Source: Pseudomonas sp. FP453 (GTDB taxonomy: Bacteria; Pseudomonadota; Gammaproteobacteria; Pseudomonadales; Pseudomonadaceae). From it: a DNA stretch of 64,000 bases. The notes under the pieces were generated by a model. It had not been told where the DNA came from, ran no database searches, and was given only the letters and a program-made list of their open reading frames with translations. Each line of letters begins with the position of its first letter. Position 1 is the stretch's first letter. The DNA lies in the NCBI RefSeq assembly GCF_030687495.1, contig NZ_CP117435.1:1178001-1242000 (forward strand), read 5' to 3'. Both the position numbers and the translations under genes were made by a program. Positions 7,830 through 17,275 of this stretch are shown here, one piece after another.

Positions 7830-9344
7830 TTAGGGGTTCCGTCGGAAGAAGTACCTGCTCAACAGCGCCAACCCGACTGCGCCACCCCCCGCGAACAGCA
7901 TCGCCCAACCTGCGCCGTGACGCAGTGCGGCCTGGGCGTCGGCGAACGACAGCCCCATGGACGCCGTCAGCTTGCCCGCCGCGATGTCCTGGCTGATGGC
8001 TGGCCAATCCAATGCCGTGCTTGCGGGCAAGATAGTGGCCAGTTGATAGCTGATCCCCAGCAACAGCACCAACCCCATCAACGCGATGTTGAGCGCCAGG
8101 GTGATCAGCCGCGCGCTGAGGTCGATGCCCGACGCCATGCCTGCGCGGTCGGCCGAGACCGAGCCGGTGGTGGTGTTGGTGGTCGGCGAGTTGGTCAGCG
8201 CCAGGCCCACGCCGGCTGCGGCGCAGCTGACCAGCACCATTGCGATGCTCGGCTGCGCCGCAGTGTTGACGGCGGCCATGCTCAGGAACCCCACACCCAT
8301 CAAGCCCAGCCCCAGGGGAATGATGCGTTCGGCGCCATAGCGCAGGGCCAGGCGTTCGGCCAGTGGCGGCACCAGCAAGGTCGGCAAGGTGTAGGCCAGC
8401 AGGGCGACGCCGGTGGTCAGGGTGTCGTAGCCCAGGCCGGCCTGGAAGTAGAGCGGCAGGTAGATCATGAACGGCCAGAAGCTGAAGTTCATGCCGATGG
8501 AACCCATCAGGGCGCCGTTGAAACGCCGGATGCGAAACACCGAGAAATCAAACATCGGGTGCGTGCTGCGCTTCTCGATAAACACGAACAGCACCAGGCC
8601 GATCAACGACAAGGCCGCCCAACCCAGCATCGCAGGTGTACCAAAGCCGTGTTCACTGCCTTGGGTGATGAAGTAGACCAGCGAAAACACCGACAGCGTC
8701 AAGGTCAGCATGCCAGCGATGTCGAGGCGATGTCCTGCTGGGTCGCGGGATTCCTGCACGCTGATGTGCAGCAGCCCCAATGTCAGAAGTGTCAGTGGTA
8801 CATGCACGAGAAACACCCAACGCCAGTCCGCCACCGCCAGGATCAACGCGCCGACCATCGGCCCGAAGCCCAGCCCCACGCCCGCGATCACCCCCCACAC
8901 CGCAAAGGCGCGTGCGCGTGCCGCCGGTTCGCGGAACTGGTGCGACAGAATCGCGAACTGACAGATCATCATCGCCCCAGCGCCGATACCTTGTATGAAA
9001 CGTGCCGCGATCAGCGTGGAAGCGTCGTTGGCCAAGCCGCAGGCCAGGGAAGCCAGGGCAAACAGCCACAGGCACACCACCAGCATGCGCCGACGGCCAA
9101 AGCGATCCGCCAAGGTGCCCGCCGCCATCAGTACGCTGGTGCAGGCCAGGGTGTAGGCGTTCATGATCCATTGGGCGTCCTGGAAACCGCTGCCCAGTTG
9201 CTGTTCCAGGGTGGGCAGGATGACCGGCACGCTGGAGATTTCCAGGCCGAACATCAGGGCCACCAGGCATACGGCAGTGAGGGCAAGACGGTCTCTGGCG
9301 GCGCGTGGCGGGCTGGCGGCGGATAACGTGGTTGCGTGTGGCAT
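7830..9344 (-). CDS. MFS multidrug efflux transporter, DHA2 (EmrB/QacA, 14-TM) family
   Basis: This 504-residue transporter has about fourteen hydrophobic segments. It carries the MFS motif A-like GTLADRFGRRRMLV near residues 75-90 and the motif C-type GVIAGVGLGFGPMVGALI near 150-168, which marks proton-driven exporters. The start at 9344 has AGGAGA seven bases upstream. It is divergent from a LysR regulator across 106 bases, the usual efflux pump/regulator layout. The exported compound is unknown. No membrane-fusion partner gene is next to it. Confidence 0.87.
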   Translation of the reverse strand: MPHATTLSAASPPRAARDRLALTAVCLVALMFGLEISSVPVILPTLEQQLGSGFQDAQWIMNAYTLACTSVLMAAGTLADRFGRRRMLVVCLWLFALASLACGLANDASTLIAARFIQGIGAGAMMICQFAILSHQFREPAARARAFAVWGVIAGVGLGFGPMVGALILAVADWRWVFLVHVPLTLLTLGLLHISVQESRDPAGHRLDIAGMLTLTLSVFSLVYFITQGSEHGFGTPAMLGWAALSLIGLVLFVFIEKRSTHPMFDFSVFRIRRFNGALMGSIGMNFSFWPFMIYLPLYFQAGLGYDTLTTGVALLAYTLPTLLVPPLAERLALRYGAERIIPLGLGLMGVGFLSMAAVNTAAQPSIAMVLVSCAAAGVGLALTNSPTTNTTTGSVSADRAGMASGIDLSARLITLALNIALMGLVLLLGISYQLATILPASTALDWPAISQDIAAGKLTASMGLSFADAQAALRHGAGWAMLFAGGGAVGLALLSRYFFRRNP

Positions 9345-9450
9345 GGGATTCTCCTGGTCATAGTGAAGTCGGGCTATTTTCAGGGGAATGTATTTCTTTA
9401 TTCGTGATAAGTTTTCCGTTGATAAGGGAATCAAGGGCGACAATTACATC

Positions 9451-10323
9451 ATGGCCACCCCACGTTTTGATGGCGTTGAACTGTTTCTGCAAGTGGTGGA
9501 AAGCGGCAACCTGACGGAAGCCGCCGAGCGCCTGAACCTCACCCGTTCGGCGGTGGGCAAAGGCTTGGCACGCCTGGAGGCGCGGTTGGGTACCCGCTTG
9601 TTGCAGCGTTCGACCCGTCGTCAGCATCTGACAGAAGACGGGCAGGCGTATTACGAGCATTGCCTACGCGCCTTGGCGGAATTGGAGGCGGCCGAATCGG
9701 TGCTGGAAAGCGGGCGGCAGCAACCACGTGGGCGGTTGAGGGCAAGCGTGCCGCTGGCATTCGGGCATCACTATGCGGCGCCTGCGTTATGGAGCTTGCT
9801 GGATCGTTATGCGGAACTGGAGATCGAGGTGTGCTTCTCTGACCGTATGATCGACTTGACGCAGGAAGGCTTCGACGTTGCCGTGCGTATCGGCCCGTTG
9901 CCCGACACTGATCGACTCAGCGCCCGCCGCCTGGGGGAGCAAGCCGTGGGCCTCGCCGCATCGCCGGCGTACCTGCAACGTGTGGGGAAAATCGAATCCA
10001 TCGATGATCTGGCAGGCCGTCGGGAGATTGCCTACAGAACCAACACCCCGCATCGCTCACGGCTGATAGCACCGCTGGTACTGGACGACCTCCAGGCCGT
10101 GGCTGATGCCGCCATCGCGGGCGTTGGCCTGGCCTGGTTGCCGAGTTGGTTGATTGCCCATTACGTCCTGCGCGGGCAACTGGAAGCGGTGCTGCCGGGC
10201 TACCGTGAACAGCCTTCGCCGATCCACGTGATTTGGCCAACCGCACCGCACATGCCGGCCAAGACCCGTTGCGCCATTGACGCACTGGTCGCCGCGACCC
10301 CCAGTTGCCTGGCGGGCAGCTAA
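9451..10323 (+). CDS. LysR-type regulator, divergent from the MFS pump
   Basis: This 290-residue LysR protein begins MATPRFDGVELFLQVVESGN. The helix-turn-helix LTEAAERLNLTRSAVGKGLARLE spans about residues 21-43, and a ligand-binding domain follows with EGFDVAVRIGPLPD and the GVGLAWLPSWL block. This is the CrgA/PecT-like subgroup that often controls neighbouring efflux genes. The ATG at 9451 fits the family N-terminus better than in-frame starts up to 63 bases upstream. Control of the divergent MFS gene is inferred from layout only. Confidence 0.87.
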   Translation: MATPRFDGVELFLQVVESGNLTEAAERLNLTRSAVGKGLARLEARLGTRLLQRSTRRQHLTEDGQAYYEHCLRALAELEAAESVLESGRQQPRGRLRASVPLAFGHHYAAPALWSLLDRYAELEIEVCFSDRMIDLTQEGFDVAVRIGPLPDTDRLSARRLGEQAVGLAASPAYLQRVGKIESIDDLAGRREIAYRTNTPHRSRLIAPLVLDDLQAVADAAIAGVGLAWLPSWLIAHYVLRGQLEAVLPGYREQPSPIHVIWPTAPHMPAKTRCAIDALVAATPSCLAGS

Positions 10324-10324
10324 T

Positions 10325-10427
10325 GTGGCGAGGGAGCTTGCTCCCGCTGGGGCGCGAAGCGGCCCCGCTCGTTGTTGTAACGAATGGGACTGCTGCGCAG
10401 TCCAGCGGGAGCAAGCTCCCTCGCCAC
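10325..10427. repeat. REPIN (GTGGCGAGGGAGCTTGCTCC type)
   Basis: Inverted REP arms of the GAGGGAGCTTGCTCCC subtype enclose a further GC-rich hairpin region. This subtype occurs once more in the window at 20509-20602. Confidence 0.88.
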
Positions 10428-10459
10428 GACAAGCGCCCCTGCCACAGGGGTTTATGTGG

Positions 10460-12797
10460 TTAGAACGCGATGGAGGTTTGCACGTACACCGTGCGCGGCT
10501 CGCCGACGTACTTGCCCTTGTTGTTGTCGTCGAACGAGCGGGTGAAGTACTGCTTGTTGAAGATGTTTTTCACACCCACCGCGACGTTCAAATCCGACAG
10601 CTGCGGGCCAAAGTCGTACGCCGCACGGCTGCTGAACAGCATGTAGCCAGGGATGCGTCCGGTGTTGCCGTCAGCATTTTCCTGCTCGGTATTGGCGTTA
10701 TCGGCGAACTGGCTGCTCTGGTAGCTGCTGTCCACATTGAGTTTCCACGGCCCTTCGGTGTAACCCACGCCGAGGGTGCCTTTGTGCTTGGACGAGAAGG
10801 GCACGCGGTTGCCTTTGTTCGGGCCGTCTTCGCGGATGGTCGCGTCGACGTAGGCATAGCTGGCGTACACATCAAAACCGGCGAGGGCCGGGCTCAAACC
10901 GTCGAGGGCATAGTTGATGCTGCTCTCGATGCCCTGGTGGCGGGTTTCACCCCGGGCGATCACCGAGTCGTCGGTCTGGTTGCTTTCGTACTGGTTGTCG
11001 AAGTTGATCAGGAACGCGCCGATTTCGGCACGCAAGGCGCCGTCGTCGTAGCGAGTGCCGACTTCCCAGGTGCGGGCTTTTTCCGGTTTGACTTGGCCTT
11101 TGGGCACGCGCTTGGCCATCTGGCTGTACTGCACGCTGCCGAACGAACCTTCGGTATTGGCGTAGAGATTCCAGCTGTCGGTGAGGTGGTAGAGCACGTT
11201 CAACGCCGGCAACGCGGTGTTGTAGTTGCCTTTGTAGTTGAGGTTGTTGATATGGTCGGTCTGCTCGGACTTGATCATCTCGTAGCGCACGCCCGGGGTG
11301 ATGGTCCATTGGCCGATATCAATCCGGTCGTCGATGAAGAACGCATTGGCTTCGGTGCTGCCACGGGTATCGCGGTCGTTCTTGCTGTTGGTGGTGGGCA
11401 TTTGCTGGTTGGCCGAGATCGGCGTGGTGTAGCGCAATTCGTGGCCGGCTTCGTTGATATAGCGATAGCCCACGCCGACTTCGTGGCTGGTGTTGCCGAG
11501 GTCGAAGCCCTGGGCAAAACGGCTTTCCAGGCCGCGCACCCAGTATTCGCGGGGCGACAGGGACAGGAAGCGGGTCTGGTCCAGGTAGCCGTTGCGCAGG
11601 GTGGTGGTGAAGAAAGTGTTCACGGTGAATTCGCGGCGGTCTTCCTGGTAGCGGTAGCCGGCGTTGAACATCGTACGGCGGCCCCAGAACTTGTCGTAGG
11701 GGCGGGTGGACTGATACGGATCAGCCTTGTAGTCCTTGACGTTCAAACCACCGGGCATATCCGCCTGGCCTTCGTAGTACTGCGCCATGGCGTTGAAGCT
11801 GTTGGCTTCGTCCAGTTGGTATTTGCCCTTGAGGATCAGGTCGTCAATGCGCGTGTTGCTGTTTTCGCGCCAGTCGCCGCCACGGGTGCCGGAGTACAGG
11901 ATCGCGCCACCCAGGCCGTTGTCGGCGGTGCCGCCGGCCAGCAGGTTGGCGGTGGTCTTGAAGCCGTCATGGCTGGAGGACGGGCTGGTTTCGGTCTGGA
12001 AACCGCCTTTGACCGTGGGCGCGTCCGGGATCGCGCCGGGTCACGAAGTTGACCACGCCGCCGACGTTCTGCGGGCCGTAGCGCACGGCGCCGCCGCCGC
12101 GGACCACGTCCACCGCGTCCATGTTGCCCATGCTGATCGGTGCGAACGACAGCTGCGGCTGGCCATACGGCGCGAAGGGCACCGGGATGCCGTCCATCAG
12201 CACCGTGGAACGTGACGCCAGGCGTGGGTTGAGGCCGCGAATGCCGAAGTTCAGCGCCATGTCGTGGCTGCCGGTGCCGTTGTTTTCCGGGGCGTTGACG
12301 CCGGGGATGCGGTTGAGCACGTCGCGGGCCTGGGTGGCGCCCTGGCGTTCGAATTCTTCGCGGCGGATCACGTCACGGGCGCCGGGGTGTTCGAAGACGT
12401 TGGTTTGCGCGGCGTCGCCGAGCCAGTCGCCGACCACGCTGGAGGTGCCCAATTCGATGGTTGTCGGCGCATTGGCCGACTGCAGGCTGTAGGCATTGTC
12501 GCCTTCGGCGCGGGCTTGCAGGCCGGTGCCTTCCAGGAGTTTCTGCAGGCCTTCGGCGGCGCTGTAGTTGCCGGACAGGCCACGGCTCTGCATGCCAGCG
12601 GTAACTTCTGAACCAAAGGAAATCAACACACCGGCTTCGCGGCCGAACTGGTTCAGGGCGGTTTCCAGCGAGGTCGGTGCGATGTGATAGGGCTTGGCGT
12701 CAGCCGCCATCACCGCAGGCAGCACGGTAAGACTCAAGCTGGCGCCGAGTAGGAGTTGGCGCAGGGAGCGGGCAAGAAGCGTCGGTTGCTGGGGCAT
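10460..12797 (-). pseudogene. fecA: Ferric citrate TonB-dependent receptor FecA, frameshifted
   Basis: Read with one correction, this encodes a full outer-membrane ferric citrate receptor of about 778 residues. It has a signal peptide ending around VMAADA and an STN signalling domain (about residues 35-110). The plug contains RRVL-like ARDVLNRIPGVNAPENNG and MDGIPVPFAPYGQPQLSF. The barrel is very close to E. coli FecA, with blocks such as STRPYDKFWGRR, NVLYHLTDSWNLYANTEGSFG and QSSQFADNANT, and it ends in a terminal aromatic residue (QTSIAF). An extra C at 12036-12037 on the plus strand puts the barrel out of frame after GGVVNFVTR. No other damage is visible, so a sequence error is plausible. 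The STN domain would signal to the FecR/FecI pair just upstream. Confidence 0.88.
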
Positions 12798-12887
12798 GAA
12801 GAGCGTCCTGAGAAGGAAGGATCAAGGTGGCTTTCCTTCTCTGTCACGCGAGGTGTGGAAAACGGCTCACAAGGTTTGAAAATAATG

Positions 12888-13829
12888 TCAGGCGCGGGCC
12901 TCGACGGTCACCCAATAGCGGGTAAAACGCCGCACCTTGACCGGCAGGCTCACGGTGAGCAGGTCGAGGATGCGCTCGCTGTCGTCCAGCGGGTAGCTGC
13001 CGGAGATCAACAGGTTGGCGACTTGCGGGTCGCAGTTGAGCTGGCCACGGCGATAACGGCCCAGTTCGTTGAGGAAATCTTCCAGGCGCATGTGGGCCGC
13101 GACCAACATGCCATCGGCCCAGGCGCCGCTGTTGGCGTCGGTGGCGCGCGGCGTGTCCCAGCCTTTGCGGGTGAAGTTGACCTGCTGCGCGGCGTCGACG
13201 CTCAGCGGCAGGCCGCTGTAGGTGTTGGGCATCACATCAACCTGGCCGTCGAGGACTGCCAGCTGGGTGTGGTCGTTGAACTGACGCACATTCAGGCGTG
13301 CGGCCTGGCTGCTGAGCAGGCCCTGGCCGGTCAGGACCTTGAGCGGTGCAGGGCCTTTGACGCCGGTCAGCAGGATCTCGCCTTCGAGCAGGCGGACAAG
13401 TCGTTGCTGGCCATCGAAGTGCACATCCACCGCGCTGCCCGTGTTGAGGTGCAACTGGCTGCCGTCGGCCAGTTGCACTTTGCGCCGTTGGCCCACCGGG
13501 CTGCGGTAGTCGGCGGTCAGCGGCGGCAGGATATGTTGCTGGCGCAGGCTCCACGCGGCGGCGGACCCGGCGCCGAGAATCAGCAGCAGCTTGAGGGCCT
13601 GGCGCCGGCTGGTGGAGGTTGGCGCGTTCAACGCCGCGTGGGCCAGGGGCGAAGGCATGCCGCGCAGGCGCTGGTTGACGCGTTGCATATGGTCCCAGGC
13701 GCGCTGGTGTTCACTGTGGGCATTCAGCCAGTGCTGCCACGCCGCGTGCTGGCGCGGGTTGAGGGCGCCTTGCTGCATTTCCATCAGCCAATGCACGGCT
13801 TGTTCGGCGACTTGCGTGGAGAAGTTCAT
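12888..13829 (-). CDS. fecR: FecR-family anti-sigma/signal transducer
   Basis: This is a 313-residue single-pass inner-membrane protein. A cytoplasmic anti-sigma domain (residues 1-80) has the AVHWLMEMQQGAL...AWQHWLNAHSEHQRAWDHM pattern. A membrane segment near residues 82-98 (LKLLLILGAGSAAAWSL) leads to a periplasmic FecR domain with VQLADGSQLHLNTGSAVDVHF. It transmits occupancy of the FecA signalling domain to the sigma factor. Its start overlaps the end of fecI by 4 bases (ATGA) and fecA follows 90 bases later, the standard fecIRA order. Confidence 0.92.
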   Translation of the reverse strand: MNFSTQVAEQAVHWLMEMQQGALNPRQHAAWQHWLNAHSEHQRAWDHMQRVNQRLRGMPSPLAHAALNAPTSTSRRQALKLLLILGAGSAAAWSLRQQHILPPLTADYRSPVGQRRKVQLADGSQLHLNTGSAVDVHFDGQQRLVRLLEGEILLTGVKGPAPLKVLTGQGLLSSQAARLNVRQFNDHTQLAVLDGQVDVMPNTYSGLPLSVDAAQQVNFTRKGWDTPRATDANSGAWADGMLVAAHMRLEDFLNELGRYRRGQLNCDPQVANLLISGSYPLDDSERILDLLTVSLPVKVRRFTRYWVTVEARA

Positions 13830-14341
13830 AGGGCAAAGTAGCAGCGCATGGCCGCTTTATTCAGGTGGCGTTTGACGGTGGCGATGGAGATCCCCAGTTC
13901 GGCGCCAATTTGCGCGTAGGTCAGGCCGTCGAGCTGCGCCAGCAGGAAGGCGCGCTTGACCTGGGTGGGCAAGCCGTCGAGCAATTGGTCCAGCTCCACC
14001 AGGGTTTGCAGGATGATGGCGCGTTCTTCTTCCGAGGGCGCCACGTGTTCGGGCATCTGCGCGAGGGCGTCGAGGTAGGCGCGCTCCAGGTCCTGGCGGC
14101 GGTAGAAGTTGAACAGCACGCGCTTGGCCACGGTGGTGAGGAAGGCGCGGGGTTCGATCAGCGTTGGGGTTTCTCGGGCGGTGAGCACGCGGATGAAGGT
14201 GTCTTGCGCCAGGTCGGCAGCGCTTTCCGGGCAGCCGAGCTTGCGTCGCAACCAGCCGGTGAGCCAGTGGTGATGGTCGTTGTACAGAACTTCGACGGTG
14301 TTGGACGGCTGCAACGCGATCACTCCATAAGCATTTCGCAT
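13826..14341 (-). CDS. fecI: FecI-type ECF sigma factor
   Basis: This 171-residue iron-starvation ECF sigma factor has region 2 around LGCPESAADLAQDTFIRVLTA. Its region 4 is a C-terminal helix-turn-helix, LDGLTYAQIGAELGISIATVKRHL. It should direct RNA polymerase to the fecA promoter when the FecA-FecR signal arrives. It heads the fecIRA set. Upstream lies a Fur-box-like site at 14436-14454, and a perfect GAACAA/TTGTTC inverted repeat at 14350-14364 lies just before the start. Both suggest iron repression. Confidence 0.92.
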   Translation of the reverse strand: MRNAYGVIALQPSNTVEVLYNDHHHWLTGWLRRKLGCPESAADLAQDTFIRVLTARETPTLIEPRAFLTTVAKRVLFNFYRRQDLERAYLDALAQMPEHVAPSEEERAIILQTLVELDQLLDGLPTQVKRAFLLAQLDGLTYAQIGAELGISIATVKRHLNKAAMRCYFAL

Positions 14342-14349
14342 GCTTTAGA

Positions 14350-14364
14350 GAACAAGAATTGTTC
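14350..14364 (-). promoter_or_regulatory. Small inverted repeat before fecI (possible operator)
   Basis: GAACAA-GAA-TTGTTC is a perfect 6-bp dyad 9 to 23 bases upstream of the fecI start. It could be an operator or an mRNA structure over the ribosome site. No known regulator is assigned. Confidence 0.3.
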
Positions 14365-14435
14365 GCATTGTAGGCGGCCCGATACGGTTCGGCAATCCGC
14401 CAGCACCGGTGTTTCATCCGTTCTGTTTTGCTTAT

Positions 14436-14454
14436 GAGAATATTTATCATTAAT
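14436..14454. promoter_or_regulatory. Fur-box-like site between fecI and the DUF3649 operon
   Basis: GAGAATATTTATCATTAAT matches 13 of 19 positions of the classic Fur consensus. It sits in the AT-rich gap between divergent iron-related genes, 95 bases from fecI and 32 bases from the DUF3649 start. It could let Fur repress both directions. Confidence 0.55.
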
Positions 14455-14485
14455 ATTGCGCGCTGATGAACCTGGCGCCTCCTGC

Positions 14486-14788
14486 ATGAAAAGCAAAACC
14501 TCACTTCCCGTCGCTTACCGTCTCGCCGTGACATCACGGGTGCTCGCGGCTGTGGTCGGCGGCTACCTGATGGCCTCCCTGGCCGCCATCTGCCTGGCAT
14601 TGTGGATGCCCACCTCCCGCGCCGACGCGGTGATCACCGGGATGATGAGTTCGTTTGTGTTCTATCTGCTGGCGGTGCTCTGGTGCTTTGCCTGCCGCAC
14701 GGCCTGGCGTGCCTGGTTTGGCGTGATGCTGCCGAGCGCAGCGTTTGCCACGCTGGCGGGTGTGGGCTTGTGGATGGTGCGCACATGA
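14486..14788 (+). CDS. DUF3649 domain-containing membrane protein
   Basis: This 100-residue membrane protein starts MKSKTSLPVAYRLAVTSRV and has three hydrophobic segments (about residues 22-46, 53-74 and 80-98). It fits DUF3649, a family that in Pseudomonas is usually found before PepSY-domain membrane proteins in siderophore or haem loci. Its end overlaps the PepSY gene start (ATGA), so the two are translationally coupled. The family has no established biochemical function. A role in periplasmic iron handling is inferred from context. Confidence 0.78.
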   Translation: MKSKTSLPVAYRLAVTSRVLAAVVGGYLMASLAAICLALWMPTSRADAVITGMMSSFVFYLLAVLWCFACRTAWRAWFGVMLPSAAFATLAGVGLWMVRT

Positions 14789-16359
14789 AAGAGGGCTTTC
14801 GCCAGGCCATGGCCTGGTTGCACACCTGGAGCGGGCTGATCTTTGGCTGGCTGCTGTTTGCGATTTTCCTGACGGGCACCTTGGCGTACTTCAAGGAAGA
14901 AATCAGCCACTGGATGCAGCCCGAAGTGCAGGCCTATCCACTGGATAACGCGCGCAGCCTGAGCGTCGCGCAAACCTATCTGCAACAAACCGCACCAAAG
15001 GCCGCGCGCTGGTTTATCAACCTGCCGGACGAGCGCGACCCGGCCTTGTCGGTGATGTGGCAAGACAAGCTCGACCCCGGCCGACGCGGCAACTTCATGC
15101 AGAAAACCCTCGACCCGGTCACCGGCCAAGACGTGCAGGCCCGCGAAAGCATGGGCGGCGACTTCTTCTATCGCTTCCACTTCCAACTGCAAATGCCCCA
15201 CCCCTGGGGCCGCTGGTTGTCCACCATCGCCGCGATGGTGATGTTTGTCGCGTTGATCACCGGGATCATCACCCACAAGAAAATCTTCAAGGACTTCTTC
15301 ACCTTTCGCCCCCGCAAAGGCCAGCGCTCCTGGCTCGACGGGCATAACGCGGTGGGTGTGCTGGTGTTGCCGTTCCATCTGATGATCACCTACAGCAGCC
15401 TGGTGATTTTCATGAGCATGGTGATGCCGGCGCCGATCCTCGCCTCTTACAGCGGCGATACCCGCGCCTTTTTCAACGAAGTGTTCCCCGCCACCAATAA
15501 CGCGCCGGCGCTGGGGCAACCGGGCCAATTGCTGCCGCTGTTGCCAATGTACGAACAGGCACGGGCGCAGTGGGATGGTGGCCACGTAGGCCGACTGGGG
15601 GTGAACAACCCCAGCGATGTGAATGCCTCGGTCAATGTGTTCCGCGCCAGTTCCGACAATGTGGTGCATGAATTCGACAGCATCGTGTCGTTCAACGGCA
15701 CCACCGGCGAGCTGCTGCGCAGCAGTGACGGGCAATCGCTGCCGGCGATTATCGGTGGCAGTTTCTATGGCCTGCACATGGGCCATTTCGCCGGCCCGGT
15801 GCTGCGCTGGCTGTACTTTATCTGCGGCCTGGCGGGCACGGCGATGATCGGCACCGGGCTGGTGATCTGGCTCGGCAAGCGCCAGCTCAAGCACGCCAAG
15901 AGCGGCGTGATGCCGTTCGAACTGCGGCTGGTGGAGGTGCTGAACATCGCCAGCATGTCCGGGTTGATGATCGCCATCGCTGCGTTCTTCTGGGCCAATC
16001 GCCTGTTGCCGGTGAGCTTCGCCGAACGCTCGGGTTGGGAAGTGCAAGCCTTCTTTATTGCCTGGGGCTTGAGCCTGCTGCACGCGATCCTGCGCCGTGG
16101 CCGCCAGGGCTGGGTCGAGCAATTGAGTGCGGGCGCGCTGCTGTTTGCCGCGATTCCACTGCTCAATGTGCTGACCACCCAGCACCATCTGGGCGTTTCA
16201 TTGGTGAAGGGCGACTGGGCCATGGCCGGCTTCGACCTGACCTGCCTGGCCAGCGGCGTGTTCCTCGCCTGGGCGGCCTGGAAGATGCAGCACCGCGTGG
16301 CGCCGCAAGCCAAGGCCGAGCGCGCCCGGCCGTTGACCCTCAAGCAGGAGGCGAACTGA
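14785..16359 (+). CDS. PepSY-associated TM (iron-reductase-like) membrane protein
   Basis: This 524-residue protein opens with a membrane segment (HTWSGLIFGWLLFAIFLTGTLAY) followed by PepSY-type periplasmic regions. It has several more segments near residues 150-170, 195-220, 340-370, 390-415 and later. Conserved histidines occur in or near membrane helices (HTWSG, HFQLQMPHPWGRW, DGHNAVGVLVLPFHL, YGLHMGHFAGP). PepSY-TM proteins of this type resemble haem-containing ferric reductases that free iron from siderophores. It sits between DUF3649 and DUF3325 genes without gaps. Reductase function is inferred, not shown. Confidence 0.82.
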   Translation: MKEGFRQAMAWLHTWSGLIFGWLLFAIFLTGTLAYFKEEISHWMQPEVQAYPLDNARSLSVAQTYLQQTAPKAARWFINLPDERDPALSVMWQDKLDPGRRGNFMQKTLDPVTGQDVQARESMGGDFFYRFHFQLQMPHPWGRWLSTIAAMVMFVALITGIITHKKIFKDFFTFRPRKGQRSWLDGHNAVGVLVLPFHLMITYSSLVIFMSMVMPAPILASYSGDTRAFFNEVFPATNNAPALGQPGQLLPLLPMYEQARAQWDGGHVGRLGVNNPSDVNASVNVFRASSDNVVHEFDSIVSFNGTTGELLRSSDGQSLPAIIGGSFYGLHMGHFAGPVLRWLYFICGLAGTAMIGTGLVIWLGKRQLKHAKSGVMPFELRLVEVLNIASMSGLMIAIAAFFWANRLLPVSFAERSGWEVQAFFIAWGLSLLHAILRRGRQGWVEQLSAGALLFAAIPLLNVLTTQHHLGVSLVKGDWAMAGFDLTCLASGVFLAWAAWKMQHRVAPQAKAERARPLTLKQEAN

Positions 16360-16686
16360 ATGCTGCTCGCGCTCCTGATGTGCTACGCCGGGTTTACCGC
16401 ACTGTGCCTGTCCACCGACCGTCACCACGGTGAGCTGCTGCACAGCAAACCGTCGCCCCGTCGGCGCCTGGGTCTGCGCGCAGTGGGGTGGTTGCTGCTG
16501 ACGCTGTCGATCTGGCCGGCCGTGGCGCTCGGCGGTTGGAGCCGGGGCCTGGTGGACTGGTGCGCCGTGCTGATGCTCAGCGCGTTGTTGTTGGTGCTGT
16601 TGCTGCCCTATCGACCACGGTTGGCCTTGATCCTCGCGGGTGTTGGCCTGCTGGCCAGCCCCGTCGCCGCTTTCGCCACCCTCTGA
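16360..16686 (+). CDS. DUF3325 domain-containing membrane protein
   Basis: This 108-residue protein starts directly after the PepSY gene stop. It has an N-terminal helix containing CYAGFTALCLSTDRHHGELL and two further hydrophobic segments (about residues 43-60 and 68-105). This matches DUF3325, the usual third member of DUF3649-PepSY-DUF3325 sets near iron-siderophore receptors. Function is unknown. The HH pair near residue 22 is a plausible metal or haem ligand. Confidence 0.78.
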   Translation: MLLALLMCYAGFTALCLSTDRHHGELLHSKPSPRRRLGLRAVGWLLLTLSIWPAVALGGWSRGLVDWCAVLMLSALLLVLLLPYRPRLALILAGVGLLASPVAAFATL

Positions 16687-16774
16687 GCAGCGCCCATGAT
16701 GATCAGCCACCCCACCGGAGTCCCAGGACAGCCAGCGCGCTGAATCAGCGGGTGGGCGTGCGCATTTCCTACAG

Positions 16775-17275
16775 GTGTTTCTCTCGCAGCGTTCGCAGAT
16801 GGAAGCCCTGGTCAATCGGCGCGTAGGCTGCCGCGCCACGGCTGCCGACCTGGTGCAGGACCTGTTCCTGCGCTTCTGGCGCCGCCCGCTGGTGCAGGTC
16901 GAAGAGCTCAGCACCTACCTGCTGCGCTGCGCCGGCAATATCGCCATCGACCACCTGCGCAGCGAAGGCGCGCGGGTGCGCAGCAGCGAAGGCTGGCTGC
17001 CGGAACAGCAGGACAACCAGGGCTCCGAACCCCAGGCCGCGTTGGAGGCGGGCAATGATCTGCGCCATGTCGAAGCTGCGTTGCGCAGCTTGCCGGAGCG
17101 CACCCGGCAGATTTTCCTGCTCAACCGCATCCACGGCCGCAAGTACGCGGAAATTGCCAAGGCCATGGGCCTGTCCCAAAGCGCCGTGGAAAAACATATG
17201 ATGCGTGCCCTCGAAGCCTGCAAAGCCAGCCTTCGTGAGCCATCGCCCCCACGCACGCCAGGGAAAGCACCGTGA
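16775..17275 (+). CDS. FecI-like ECF sigma factor (second copy)
   Basis: This is an iron-type ECF sigma factor. Region 2 is LVNRRVGCRATAADLVQDLFLRFWRR, and region 4 is IHGRKYAEIAKAMGLSQSAVEKHM. It differs clearly from the fecI copy. The start is uncertain: in this frame only GTG at 16775 is available and it cuts the N-terminus short. Deleting one base near 16735-16742 would join it to ATG 16696 and give a natural N-terminus, so another +1 error is possible. It overlaps the following fecR-like gene by 4 bases. Confidence 0.83.
   Translation: MFLSQRSQMEALVNRRVGCRATAADLVQDLFLRFWRRPLVQVEELSTYLLRCAGNIAIDHLRSEGARVRSSEGWLPEQQDNQGSEPQAALEAGNDLRHVEAALRSLPERTRQIFLLNRIHGRKYAEIAKAMGLSQSAVEKHMMRALEACKASLREPSPPRTPGKAP

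Noticed and set aside
10277..12052. A 591-codon plus-strand open frame opposite fecA
   Set aside because: It mirrors the FecA coding frame; the minus strand gives a near-perfect FecA.
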